From JAWKTV01 sp041398905 (GTDB taxonomy: Bacteria > Planctomycetota > Planctomycetia > Planctomycetales > Planctomycetaceae): 64,000 nucleotides of DNA. Where the stretch lies: positions 62,001-126,000 of the forward strand of contig JAWKTV010000011.1 of the NCBI GenBank assembly GCA_041398905.1, in the 5' to 3' direction. Made by a program: the position numbers and the translations under genes. The notes under the pieces were generated by a model. That model saw nothing but the letters and a program-made list of their open reading frames with translations. It did not search any database and was not told where the DNA came from. Positions 12,047-20,023 of this stretch are shown here, piece after piece (the stretch's first letter is position 1; every line of letters starts with the position of its first letter).

Positions 12047-12615
12047 GGAAAGGTCGATCGATCAGGCGGTAATTTGTTGGTTTGTCGGGAGTTCGGCGAT
12101 GAGCCGCGAATCAGCGGCCGCACCTGCAGTCAGTTTGATTAAGAACGGGTGATCGAGACGCGATGCATGTCGTGGCGGCACCGCCACAGGGGGATCGAGA
12201 GCGTACGATCGGGGCGAAATTCGTCGTTGCGGCCGAAGTTTATGCGACTCCACGAAGGCGTCAACCACCATCTCGCTGAGTTCTTCGCCGGACCTCCGCA
12301 GTGTCGCAGGATCAGCAGATAATCCGGTTGGTTGGACTGTGGCGACCCGTTGCCATGGGTGGACGCCGTGAGTCGTCCGGGGCACGCCGCTCGGTGGCCC
12401 GGCTGGCAGATGCCTGAGAGGCCTCGATCACACCCTCGAAGCATTCTCCCATGGCCGGCGATGCCTCCCCCGTCGCCAGCGGCCGGGGGGCTTTGCAGAG
12501 GTGCGTCTCTCCGCTGATCGGCTGGTCAACTGCCACCGCACTCACAATACTACGGCGACAGCGCCGCAGGCGCGGGTGGATCTTGGGACGGAGCGAGACG
12601 AGCGGGACCGGCGAC
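12047..12615. other. Intergenic region, nothing recognised
   Basis: A 569-base divergent gap between the cyclase (minus) and the ROK kinase (plus). Short open frames exist on both strands (for example 12139-12444 minus), but none has a recognisable motif, signal or ribosome-binding site. No hairpin or tRNA stood out. Confidence 0.35.
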
Positions 12616-13689
12616 ATGACAGGGGCAAACTACCTGGGCATCGATATCGGCGGGACGAGCGTCAAGGTCGGGATTGTCGCCGACAGCGGCGAAGTGCTGT
12701 GCCAGCGAATGTCGCACCAGTCTCTCGATCAGGGCCGGGATGCCGGCCTCGATATGGTGTTCGGCGAAGTCGAGCAGTGCATTGAAGCATCCGGTGTCGA
12801 TCGGGAGAGCCTCGGCGGCGTGGGGATCGCCGCTCCCGGCACGATGGACCTGGACGCGGGCGTCATCCTGCACCCGTTCAATCTCCCCGGCTGGGAGAAT
12901 CTGCCGCTGCGACGCCTCGCCACCGAACGGCTGCGGATGCCCGCGGCGTTGGTCAACGATGCCAACGCGGCGGCTTTTGGCGAGTACTGGGCCGGCGCGG
13001 GCGCGGAGGCCCGCAGCCTGATGCTGTGGACGCTGGGAACGGGCATCGGCGGCGGCATTGTGATGGACGGTGACATTCTCGTCGGCGCGCATGGGCACGC
13101 GGCGGAGTGCGGTCAAATGATTATCCAGATGGAGGGGGGACCCCGGTCCGAACACGGCCTGCATGGCTCCCTCGAACTCTACGCGGGAGCACGCGGATTG
13201 CAGCGGCGGTGTGCGGAAGCTTTGGCGGCGGGAGCCCGCTCGACCCTCAAGGCCCTGTCCGAACGGGCACCCCTCAGCCCGCTCGATATCGCCCGCGAGG
13301 CGGAGGCCGGCGACGAACTCGCGATCCGCCTCGTGCTCGAAACCGCTCGCTATCTCGCGATCGGCACCGTCAATGTCATGCACACGCTCAACCCCGAAAT
13401 GTTCCTGTTCGGCGGGGCGATGACCTTCGGGCAGGAGTCCACTGCGATCGGCCGGCAGTTCCTGGCCGCCGTTCGCGAGACGGTCCGCGAAGTCGCCCTG
13501 CCCGTGCCCGCGATGAACACCGTCATCAAGTACGCAAAGCTCGGCAACAATGCCGGCTTTATCGGAGCGGCCGGTGTCGCCCGGCGGATGGTCCGCGCGA
13601 CGGACACGCCAAAGCTCACTAACGTCCGGCAGACAGTCGCTTGGCGTCACGTTTTCGCCTCACCACCCACGGGCGCGCCCGATGGTTGA
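12616..13689 (+). CDS. ROK-family sugar kinase (glucokinase-like) lacking the zinc cysteines
   Basis: Predicted cytoplasmic sugar kinase of 357 residues, probably phosphorylating glucose or an N-acetylhexosamine with ATP. Visible motifs: N-terminal phosphate loop YLGIDIGGTSVKVGIV, catalytic Asp in LVNDANAAAFGEYW, and the second phosphate segment LGTGIGGGIVMDG. The ROK signature normally continues GH-x(9)-CxCGxxGCxE to bind zinc. Here GAHGHAAECGQM keeps the His, but the Cys-rich part reads SEHGLHGSLE, so the three signature cysteines are absent. A C-terminal GNNAGFIGAAG stretch is intact. ATG 12616 is chosen because homology begins there; an upstream in-frame start would add non-conserved sequence. 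The 3' end overlaps comF by 8 bases, suggesting coupling. Confidence 0.88.
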   Translation: MTGANYLGIDIGGTSVKVGIVADSGEVLCQRMSHQSLDQGRDAGLDMVFGEVEQCIEASGVDRESLGGVGIAAPGTMDLDAGVILHPFNLPGWENLPLRRLATERLRMPAALVNDANAAAFGEYWAGAGAEARSLMLWTLGTGIGGGIVMDGDILVGAHGHAAECGQMIIQMEGGPRSEHGLHGSLELYAGARGLQRRCAEALAAGARSTLKALSERAPLSPLDIAREAEAGDELAIRLVLETARYLAIGTVNVMHTLNPEMFLFGGAMTFGQESTAIGRQFLAAVRETVREVALPVPAMNTVIKYAKLGNNAGFIGAAGVARRMVRATDTPKLTNVRQTVAWRHVFASPPTGAPDG

Positions 13690-14494
13690 TTCCCCTTCGC
13701 CGTCCGCGAACTCGCTCGCCGCCTCGGCGAGCCCTTCTCAGCGGCGTTCACTCGTCGGCCGAGTCGGTTCCGCCCTCCGACAGGTCGTCGACGACTTCGC
13801 CAACTTCGTCTATCCACCGAGTTGCGCGGCGTGTGGTGCCGAGAGTCTTGCACAGAGCGGTCTGTGTGCCGAGTGTGTCGCCGCGTTCGCGCCGCGGCGT
13901 CCCACCTGTCGACGCTGCAGCGCACCGGTCGGGCCGCATCTTGAAACGTCGAGCGGCTGCTTTCATTGTCGGGAAGATCGGTTCGCCTTCGCGCGGGTGT
14001 TCGCGCTGGGGGCGTACGACGGGCGGCTGCGCGACGCCGTCTTGCGGTGCAAGCAGCCCTATGAGCGGGCGGTCGGCCTGCGAATGGGCGAACTGCTGGC
14101 GGACCGCTGGCTCGATGAGCTGTCGGCTCTGCAGTTCGACGTGCTGCTTCCCGTGCCGCAACACTGGCTCGGGCGGCTGGTCAGTCCCCAGCCCGCCACC
14201 GGATTGATCGCGGACGGCCTGGGCCAACGACTGAGCGTTCCCATCGATGAACAGGTGCTGGTCAAGTCGCGGCGGACGGCTCCGCAGGCGTCGCTACCGC
14301 CGACGCAGCGCCGCAACAACCTGCGGGATGCGTTTCGGGTCACTCGGGGGACGCGCCTGGGCGGATGTCGTGTGCTCCTCGTCGACGACGTGCTGACGAC
14401 CGGAACCACCGCCCATCGTTGCAGTCGGGTGCTGCTGGAATCGGGTGCGGCATCAGTCCATGTTGCTGTTCTGGCACGCGGTCTGGGGAGGTAG
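13682..14494 (+). CDS. comF: ComF-family amidophosphoribosyltransferase-like protein
   Basis: A 270-residue ComF/GntX-type protein. After a Ser/Ala-rich leader, a double zinc ribbon is visible (CAACGAES...CAECVAAF and CRRCSAPVG...CFHCRED). It is followed by the ComF core (FALGAYDGRLRDAVLRCKQP, DVLLPVPQHWLGRL) and the PRPP-binding loop VLLVDDVLTTGTTAHRC near the C terminus. ComF is needed for DNA uptake in competent bacteria; homologues in other groups have unproven roles. ATG 13682 overlaps the ROK kinase stop, so translation is probably coupled. No other competence genes are nearby. Confidence 0.93.
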   Translation: MVDSPSPSANSLAASASPSQRRSLVGRVGSALRQVVDDFANFVYPPSCAACGAESLAQSGLCAECVAAFAPRRPTCRRCSAPVGPHLETSSGCFHCREDRFAFARVFALGAYDGRLRDAVLRCKQPYERAVGLRMGELLADRWLDELSALQFDVLLPVPQHWLGRLVSPQPATGLIADGLGQRLSVPIDEQVLVKSRRTAPQASLPPTQRRNNLRDAFRVTRGTRLGGCRVLLVDDVLTTGTTAHRCSRVLLESGAASVHVAVLARGLGR

Positions 14495-14537
14495 CGGTCG
14501 CGGGGAACCGGCCGGCGGTCGTTGAATCGACACAACG

Positions 14538-14564
14538 CTGACATGTCGCGTCCGATGTGATACT
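14538..14564 (+). promoter_or_regulatory. Possible promoter upstream of the DUF502 gene
   Basis: CTGACA (14538-14543) and an extended -10-like TGTGATACT (GATACT at 14559-14564) are 15 bases apart, a short spacer. They lie between comF and the DUF502 start at 14681. Tentative. Confidence 0.25.
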
Positions 14565-14680
14565 GTGCTCCCGCCTGACGATTGAGTCGCTGCCCGACCA
14601 CACGAGAGAATCATCGGCGATTCCAGGGACGGCGGCCCGTTCGGAGTGCATGGCGGCGAGGGAGCCGCGAAGGATCGATT

Positions 14681-15780
14681 ATGTCGACCGAGAGTCGGCC
14701 GGAAGTCAAGACCGACCCGCCCACCCATGGCCCGCGCAAAGGGCTGATGGCACCGCTGCACTTCGTACTCCGCGGACTGGCAATCAGTTTGCCGACAGTG
14801 CTGACGATCGTGATCCTGATGTGGATCGCGCGCGGCGTGAACACCTATCTGATCTACCCGGCCACGTCCGCGGTCAAGTGGGTGCTGGCGCAGCCGTTGG
14901 ACAAGTCGGTCGAGATCGCGGGACTCGAGCGACTTCCGAGTGCCCCCGAGCTGGAGCGCGTCGGCCGCAACTATCTGGTCACGCCGTCGCTCAAGGATGA
15001 ATACGTGCGCGAGGCCGCTCGTCGGCGCGGCGTGGCGTCGACCGAGCTGCTGCCGGAATCGATCGACGAATGGCTGACGCGCCAGGCCGGGGTGTATGTG
15101 CCTTTCACCCAACGAGCGGTCCCTTACGAGCATTACCTCGTCATCGCGCGGCAGACACATGAGAACGAGATGCCGCGGACCTCGACCGGGTTCTACATGG
15201 ACTATGCTGCCGAACGTTCGTTCGGCAGCCTGCTGAACCTCAGCCTCGTGGCGATCATTCTGATCCTCGTGCTGCTGTACTTTCTGGGGCGGTTCGTCAG
15301 CGTGCGGCTCGGGGCGTGGATCGTTCACAAGATCGAGGACGGCATCCTCGGACGCCTGCCGGTGATTCGCAGCGTCTACGGTTCGGTCAAGCAGGTCAGC
15401 GACTTCCTGTTCAGCGAAAACCAGGTGGAGTATCGCCGCGTGGTGGCGATCGAGTACCCGCGTCGAGGGATCTGGTCACTGGGACTGGTGACGGGCGACA
15501 GCATGATGGACATCACCGTCGCGGTGGGCGAACCGTGCGTGTCGGTGCTCGTGCCGAGTTCGCCGATGCCGGTCACCGGGTACACCATGAGCGTGCCTCG
15601 CAGCCACCTGCTCGACCTCAACATGTCGGTCGATCAGGCGATGCAGTTCTGCATCTCCTGCGGAGTGCTCGTCCCCCGGAACAGAAGGTGACGGCCGAGC
15701 TGCTGCGGCGGCATCTGGAGAAGCGACTCGCCGAGGAGTTCCAGTCGTCAGCGCGAGTCGACGGGCTCCGGCGTCGCTGA
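14681..15780 (+). CDS. DUF502 membrane protein, C terminus frameshifted in a C run
   Basis: DUF502-family membrane protein, about 366 residues when repaired. ATG 14681 follows AAGGA at about 14670. Helix one is FVLRGLAISLPTVLTIVILMWIA, and helix two (LLNLSLVAIILILVLLYFLGRFV) precedes the DUF502 signature (GRLPVIRSVYGSVKQVSDFL). Between the helices this protein has an extracytoplasmic insert of about 130 residues, longer than in typical 200-residue DUF502 proteins. The raw frame stops at 15691 as LVPRNRR. Adding one C to the C5 run at 15673-15677 restores LVPPEQKVTAELLRRHLEKR and a stop at 15780, which matches the family tail, so I use 15780. Function is unknown. Confidence 0.85.
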
Positions 15781-15841
15781 ATGACTCGAACCGGCCGACC
15801 CGCGCGGCCGACGTGGATGACGAGCAGGCGGGAGGAGATGC

Positions 15842-16792
15842 GTGAACGAGAATGAGCAGACGCGCCCGCTGCTGCGGATCGCGACCCGGTCCAGCGCGCT
15901 GGCGATGTGGCAGGCAAATCATGTTCGCAACCTGATGGCCGACGCCTGCCCGTCGACGACGTTTACGCTCGTGCAGGTCTCCACCATCGGTGATCGTGAC
16001 CGGCAGTCGCGGCTGGCGGACTTCGGCGGACAGGGTGTCTTCACCAAAGAGGTGCAGGCCGCACTGCTGGATGGGCGGGCCGATATCGCCGTCCATAGCC
16101 TCAAAGACCTCCCGACCGTGCCCGTCAGTGGATTGATGCTGGCGGGCACGCCCAGCCGGGCTTCGCAGCTTGACGTGCTCGTGCTTCCCGAAGGTCGACA
16201 GATTCAGAGTCTGGACGAGTTGCCCGAGGGGGCGAGCGTTGCGACAGGCAGCCTGCGGCGACAGGCGCAGCTCTTGCACGTCCGGCCCGATCTGCGGTTC
16301 GTTCCCGTTCGCGGCAATGTCGAGACCCGGCTGCAGAAGCTCGACGACGGCGAGTTCGATGCGCTGGTGCTCGCGGCGGCGGGCCTCGATCGACTCGAAC
16401 ACAGTCAGCGCATCTCGCTTGCGCTCCAGCCCCCGAACATGTTGCCCGCGGTGGGGCAAGGGGCGTTGGGCCTGGAGTGCCGAGCCGACCACACCGAAGC
16501 CGAAGCGGTTGTCACAGCCATCACCGACTTCATCAACTGGTCGGAGGTCCGGGCCGAGCGGAGTTGCCTGCGAAAGCTGCAGGCCGGTTGTCATGCCCCC
16601 GTGGGGGTCTACAGTTCCTGGGGTGAGTCGCTCGCCAAACTGACGCTCGACGCCGTGGTCCTCAGCAGCGACGGACGACAGCGGCTGCATGTCGCAGTTC
16701 ATGGCCCGGCCGATGACCCGGAGACGCTGGGATCGACGGCGGCGGAGCAACTGCTCGCACTCGGAGCCGGGCCGCTTCTGGAAGCGCAGTGA
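15842..16792 (+). CDS. hemC: Porphobilinogen deaminase (hydroxymethylbilane synthase)
   Basis: Tetrapyrrole pathway enzyme joining four porphobilinogens into hydroxymethylbilane; cytoplasmic, 316 residues. Motifs: LRIATRSSALAMWQA, STIGDRD, GQGVFTKEVQAALLDGRAD, AVHSLKDLPT, TGSLRRQAQLL, VRGNVETRLQKLDDGE, and ERSCLRKLQAGCHAPVG with the Cys that carries the dipyrromethane cofactor. The start is GTG 15842, directly behind a strong GGAGGAG at 15831-15837; the ATG at 15838 is out of frame and would give a five-codon peptide. No other hem gene is adjacent; the ferrochelatase lies at 49.4 kb. Confidence 0.96.
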   Translation: MNENEQTRPLLRIATRSSALAMWQANHVRNLMADACPSTTFTLVQVSTIGDRDRQSRLADFGGQGVFTKEVQAALLDGRADIAVHSLKDLPTVPVSGLMLAGTPSRASQLDVLVLPEGRQIQSLDELPEGASVATGSLRRQAQLLHVRPDLRFVPVRGNVETRLQKLDDGEFDALVLAAAGLDRLEHSQRISLALQPPNMLPAVGQGALGLECRADHTEAEAVVTAITDFINWSEVRAERSCLRKLQAGCHAPVGVYSSWGESLAKLTLDAVVLSSDGRQRLHVAVHGPADDPETLGSTAAEQLLALGAGPLLEAQ

Positions 16793-16880
16793 CGGCCCGA
16801 GCGGCGGTGGATCGACTGCGACCATGTCCGTTACCCGGGCGAAACCAAACCCGCTTCGCCGCTGACCAACTGGAGTTGCG

Positions 16881-17474
16881 ATGTCGCTGTTCTCCCCATT
16901 GCTCGAAGCCGCTCTCGGTGTCGCGTCGACCGCGCATCAGGGGCAGTGTCGCAAGGGGACCGCGCTGCCGTACATCACGCATCCCGTGCAGGTGGCGACC
17001 ATTCTGCAACGAGCGGGCTGGACGGATGAGGTCGTGCTGGCGGCCGCGCTGCTGCACGATGTCGTTGAAGACACCGAGGTGACGCTCACCCAGCTCGCCG
17101 CGCAGTTTCCTGACCGGACGGTCGCAATCGTCGCCGCCCTGTCGGAACAGAAGACCGACGCGGAGGGAGCCGCGCGGCCCTGGGAGGACCGCAAACGCGA
17201 GTACCTCGAACGGCTCGCGACCGCGGACGTTGAGACGCGGGCGGTCGCGCTGGCCGACAAGCTGCACAACCTGCGGTGCCTCGTGGCGGACGTGAAAACT
17301 GATCCAGCGGCGTGGCAGCGATTCAACGCCAAGCCGGACCGGCTGGCCTGGTATCACCGCGCGGTGGCCGACACTTGCGCCAGGGGCGAAACATCGCTGA
17401 TGGGATTGCTGCGGGAGTGCAACGAGGCCATCGCCGACGTAGAACGGTTACTCGATTCGACAGGATCGGCTTGA
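16881..17474 (+). CDS. HD-domain phosphohydrolase, small ppGpp hydrolase (MESH1/SAH-like)
   Basis: A 197-residue stand-alone HD hydrolase related to the N-terminal half of SpoT/Rel. Metal ligands and active-site groups are visible: AHQGQCRKGT, YITHPVQVA, LLHDVVEDT (HDxxED, the form associated with hydrolase rather than synthetase function) and ADKLHNLRC. No synthetase, TGS or ACT domain follows, so the likely role is degradation of (p)ppGpp or a related nucleotide. ATG 16881 follows GGAG within a few bases. Nothing nearby suggests a toxin partner. Confidence is high for the fold and moderate for the substrate. Confidence 0.85.
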   Translation: MSLFSPLLEAALGVASTAHQGQCRKGTALPYITHPVQVATILQRAGWTDEVVLAAALLHDVVEDTEVTLTQLAAQFPDRTVAIVAALSEQKTDAEGAARPWEDRKREYLERLATADVETRAVALADKLHNLRCLVADVKTDPAAWQRFNAKPDRLAWYHRAVADTCARGETSLMGLLRECNEAIADVERLLDSTGSA

Positions 17475-17793
17475 CCGTCTTGCTGGCGAGCGACTACAGC
17501 GGCCCGATCGCCCGCCGATTCCTTCAATGTCTCCCGTCAGCACGACCGATCTGTTGAGCGGAAGCGACGCTGATGGGCCGAGGCAACCGACCGGGAAACG
17601 GAACGGTGCATCGGATTCGCCTGAGCGGTTGAGTTGTCGACCGAACTGGTCCATTGGCAGCGGGAAAGCGAGTGGTCGGCCCCGGTTTTTGTGCCGTTGA
17701 GAGACTGCGAAACGTGGAGCGGCCGGCGACATCGGCGAACGACGAGAGCATTTCGGAAGAGGTGCGGCGATCGTCGTTTCGCGGGTTTCGAGG
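17475..17793. other. Intergenic region before murJ
   Basis: A 319-base gap. The last 95 bases are open in the murJ frame (from about 17700) and read into AAIVVSRVSRM, which resembles the first helix of MurJ proteins. The true murJ start may therefore lie here behind an indel. No other signal was recognised. Confidence 0.35.
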
Positions 17794-19347
17794 ATGGGCG
17801 CGCTGACCTTGTTCAGCCGTCTGATGGGCATGATCCGCGACATGGCCATGGCCGCGGTCTTCGGGGCCGGGCCGGTGATGGACACGTTCTCCCTCGCTTT
17901 TCGGCTGCCGAACCTGGCGAGAAGATTGTTTGGTGAAGGGGCGCAGACCGCCGCATTCCTCCCCGAGTTCGTCCGCACGCAAGAGCAACTGGGGCCTGAT
18001 GCGGCTCGTCAGCTCGCGTCGGGCACGTTTGCCGCTTTGGGGTGGCTGCTGACCCTGCTGGTGCTCGTGGTCGAGGTGGTGCTGTTGACCATACTGGTGA
18101 CGGTCGAGCTGAGTGCCGACAGTCGGTTCCTGCTGGAACTGCTGGTGCTGCTCTCCCCTTACTTGATCGTCATCTGTCTGGCGGCGCAGCAGTCGGCGGT
18201 GTTGCATGGCCTCAACCACTTCGATTGGCCCGCGGCGGTGCCCGTCGTACTCAACATCGTCTGGCTGCTGGCGTTGCCGCCGGTCGTCTGGCTGGTCGCG
18301 GACGACCGGCAACGGATGATGTGGCTGTCGGGGGCGATCCTGTTCGCGGGCCTGCTGCAGATGCTGCTGCCCGCATGGCGGTTGTGGATCGAAGGTTTCC
18401 GGTACTCAGTACGGATCGGCCCGGCGATCGCCGGCGTCCGGTCCGTTTTCGCCGCAATGGGGCCCATTCTGATCGGCGTCACCATCACGCAGTTCAACAC
18501 CGTCTTCGACAGCCTGCTGGCCTGGTGGCTGTCTCCCGGCATGAGCGGCAGCCACGAAGTCGTCAGTCGATGGTTACCCGCCGTCGAGAACGGCACAGCC
18601 TCGGCCCTGTACTTCGGACAGCGACTCTACCAGTTCCCGCTCGGAATCATCGGTGTCGGCATCGGCACGGTGCTGTTCCCCCGGCTCACCCGGCATGCTG
18701 AAAGAGGGGAGTTACGGCTGCTGCGGCGCGAGTTGGAGTCGGGACTGGCGGTCACGCTGGCGATCGGCCTGCCCGCGAGCGTCGGGCTGATGGTCCTCGC
18801 GAGTCCGATTCAATCCTTGCTGCTGGAGCATGGCGCCTTCGCCGCGGACGACGGCCGGCTGACGAGCCGGATGATTGAAGGTTACGGGCCGGCCGTACTG
18901 GCTTTCATGGGCCTGCTGCTGGTCCAGCGGGCGTATTATGCCGTTGGTGATCGCGTGACGCCCATGCGGCACAGCCTGGCGGCGCTGGTCGTCAACGTCG
19001 TGCTGGACCTCTCGTTGCTGCATTGGATGGGGGGGCCGGGACTTGCCTGGGCCACATCGACGGCTGCGACCTTTCAATGTGCGGTCGCGCTCTGGCAACT
19101 GCAGCGGCGGGTGGGCAGGCTCGATTGGTCACGGCTGGGAATCGTGCTCGGACGAACCATCCTCGCCACCGCCGTCATGGCGATCGTCTGTCGACTCGTC
19201 GCCCCGCCACTGGGAGATGCCTTCGCGGAGCGTCTGCTCGCGGCCGGTGTGCCGCTCGTCGCGGGTGTCGTCACCTTCTTCCTTACCGCCAGACTGATTG
19301 GACTGCGGGCACCGTGGCTGCTGCTCAGGCACGGCGAAGTCGAATAA
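17794..19347 (+). CDS. murJ: Lipid II flippase MurJ (MviN family)
   Basis: Polytopic inner-membrane flippase moving lipid II outward for peptidoglycan synthesis; 517 residues with about 13-14 hydrophobic helices. Family hallmarks: TLFSRLMGMIRDMAMAAVFG, FSLAFRLPNLARRLFGEG, FLPEFVRT, LYFGQRLYQFPLGIIGVGIG, VLFPRLTRHA and RAYYAVGDRVTPM. The annotated ATG 17794 is the first possible start in this frame, but upstream codons (IVVSRVSR) look like the missing beginning of helix one, so the N terminus may be truncated by an indel. Planctomycetes were long thought to lack peptidoglycan; a full-length MurJ fits the later finding that they possess it. Confidence 0.95.
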   Translation: MGALTLFSRLMGMIRDMAMAAVFGAGPVMDTFSLAFRLPNLARRLFGEGAQTAAFLPEFVRTQEQLGPDAARQLASGTFAALGWLLTLLVLVVEVVLLTILVTVELSADSRFLLELLVLLSPYLIVICLAAQQSAVLHGLNHFDWPAAVPVVLNIVWLLALPPVVWLVADDRQRMMWLSGAILFAGLLQMLLPAWRLWIEGFRYSVRIGPAIAGVRSVFAAMGPILIGVTITQFNTVFDSLLAWWLSPGMSGSHEVVSRWLPAVENGTASALYFGQRLYQFPLGIIGVGIGTVLFPRLTRHAERGELRLLRRELESGLAVTLAIGLPASVGLMVLASPIQSLLLEHGAFAADDGRLTSRMIEGYGPAVLAFMGLLLVQRAYYAVGDRVTPMRHSLAALVVNVVLDLSLLHWMGGPGLAWATSTAATFQCAVALWQLQRRVGRLDWSRLGIVLGRTILATAVMAIVCRLVAPPLGDAFAERLLAAGVPLVAGVVTFFLTARLIGLRAPWLLLRHGEVE

Positions 19348-19488
19348 CCGGCATCACCCCACCTCGGCGGCCAGCAGGACGGGAAACTTCGCGCCGCTGC
19401 CAGGTTTCGACTGAAGTTCTCCTGGTGTGACCTAGCTTTCCTGCGAACTCGCCCGGTTTGCAACCCGCCGGACGATTTGAAAACGCGA

Positions 19489-19519
19489 GCTCCCACGGCT
19501 CGCCGCAGGCTCCCACGGC
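19489..19519. repeat. Short direct repeat upstream of the Flp-like gene
   Basis: GCTCCCACGGC occurs at 19489-19499 and again at 19509-19519, a 20-base period or about two helical turns, some 30-60 bases before the putative start of the mini-pilin gene. It could be a tandem regulator site, or chance. Confidence 0.35.
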
Positions 19520-19546
19520 CTTGCGAACTTACTGGATTCTTCCTCC

Positions 19547-19796
19547 ATGTCTGGACTGTTTGCTCAACTGCTGCGATGAAAACGGCTTCCTGGTCTCATC
19601 CGAACTGACGCTGGTTTCGACCATCGGCGTCCTCGGTCTGATGGCTGGCCTTTCGGAAGTGCAAGAGGACGTCAACGGCGAGCTTGGCGACGTTGGTGGT
19701 GCGATTCAGTCGCTCGACCAGTCATATTCCTTGTCAACCCACGACGGGAAGACCATGTCATTCAGGGATCGCTCCCACCTGCCGCAAGGTTTCTAG
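19547..19796 (+). CDS. Flp-like single-helix mini-pilin (planctomycete-type), start region frameshifted
   Basis: Small protein of about 80 residues. Core: DENGFLVSSELTLVSTIGVL, then GLMAGLSEVQEDVNGELGDV and GGAIQSLDQSYS. A Gly-Phe or Gly-x-x-x-Ser-x-Glu motif directly before one hydrophobic helix resembles Flp/TadE-type pilins, with Glu at about position +5 of the helix region. Planctomycete genomes carry many copies of such orphans, often misannotated. The probable start ATG 19547 gives MSGLFAQLLR, but this frame hits a stop after CGATGA; a one-base indel near 19578 joins it to the conserved part. No tad genes are adjacent. Alternatively, translation begins upstream in the other frame at 19458 with an unconvincing N terminus. 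Confidence 0.6.
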
Positions 19797-20023
19797 GGCT
19801 TGAGGGCATCCACGGGACGTCAACCATCAATGCCGCCGGCCGGACGGAGCCGGCTCAGTGTGCCTTCGACTTGTGACGGCACGAGGGTTCTCGACGGCAC
19901 TTGCTGGCGCTGCGTGCCGGTAATGGGAGCTGGGGGCGGTGCGGATGTCGGGTGGGGGATCGCCCGGCCTGCCTCCGCAGCGGCAGCTCCGCGTCATCCG
20001 GCGGGTGAGACCTGCGGCGTCCT

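Noticed and set aside
12550..13650. Minus-strand open frame of 366 codons opposite the ROK kinase
   Set aside because: Mirror of ROK codons in GC-rich DNA; no start signal or homology.
14582..14680. Earlier start for the DUF502 protein at 14582
   Set aside because: The extra 33 residues are Arg-rich and unlike the family; ATG 14681 has AAGGA in place and begins the conserved part.
15476..16825. Long minus-strand open frame opposite hemC
   Set aside because: hemC is certain on the plus strand; the antisense translation has no motif.
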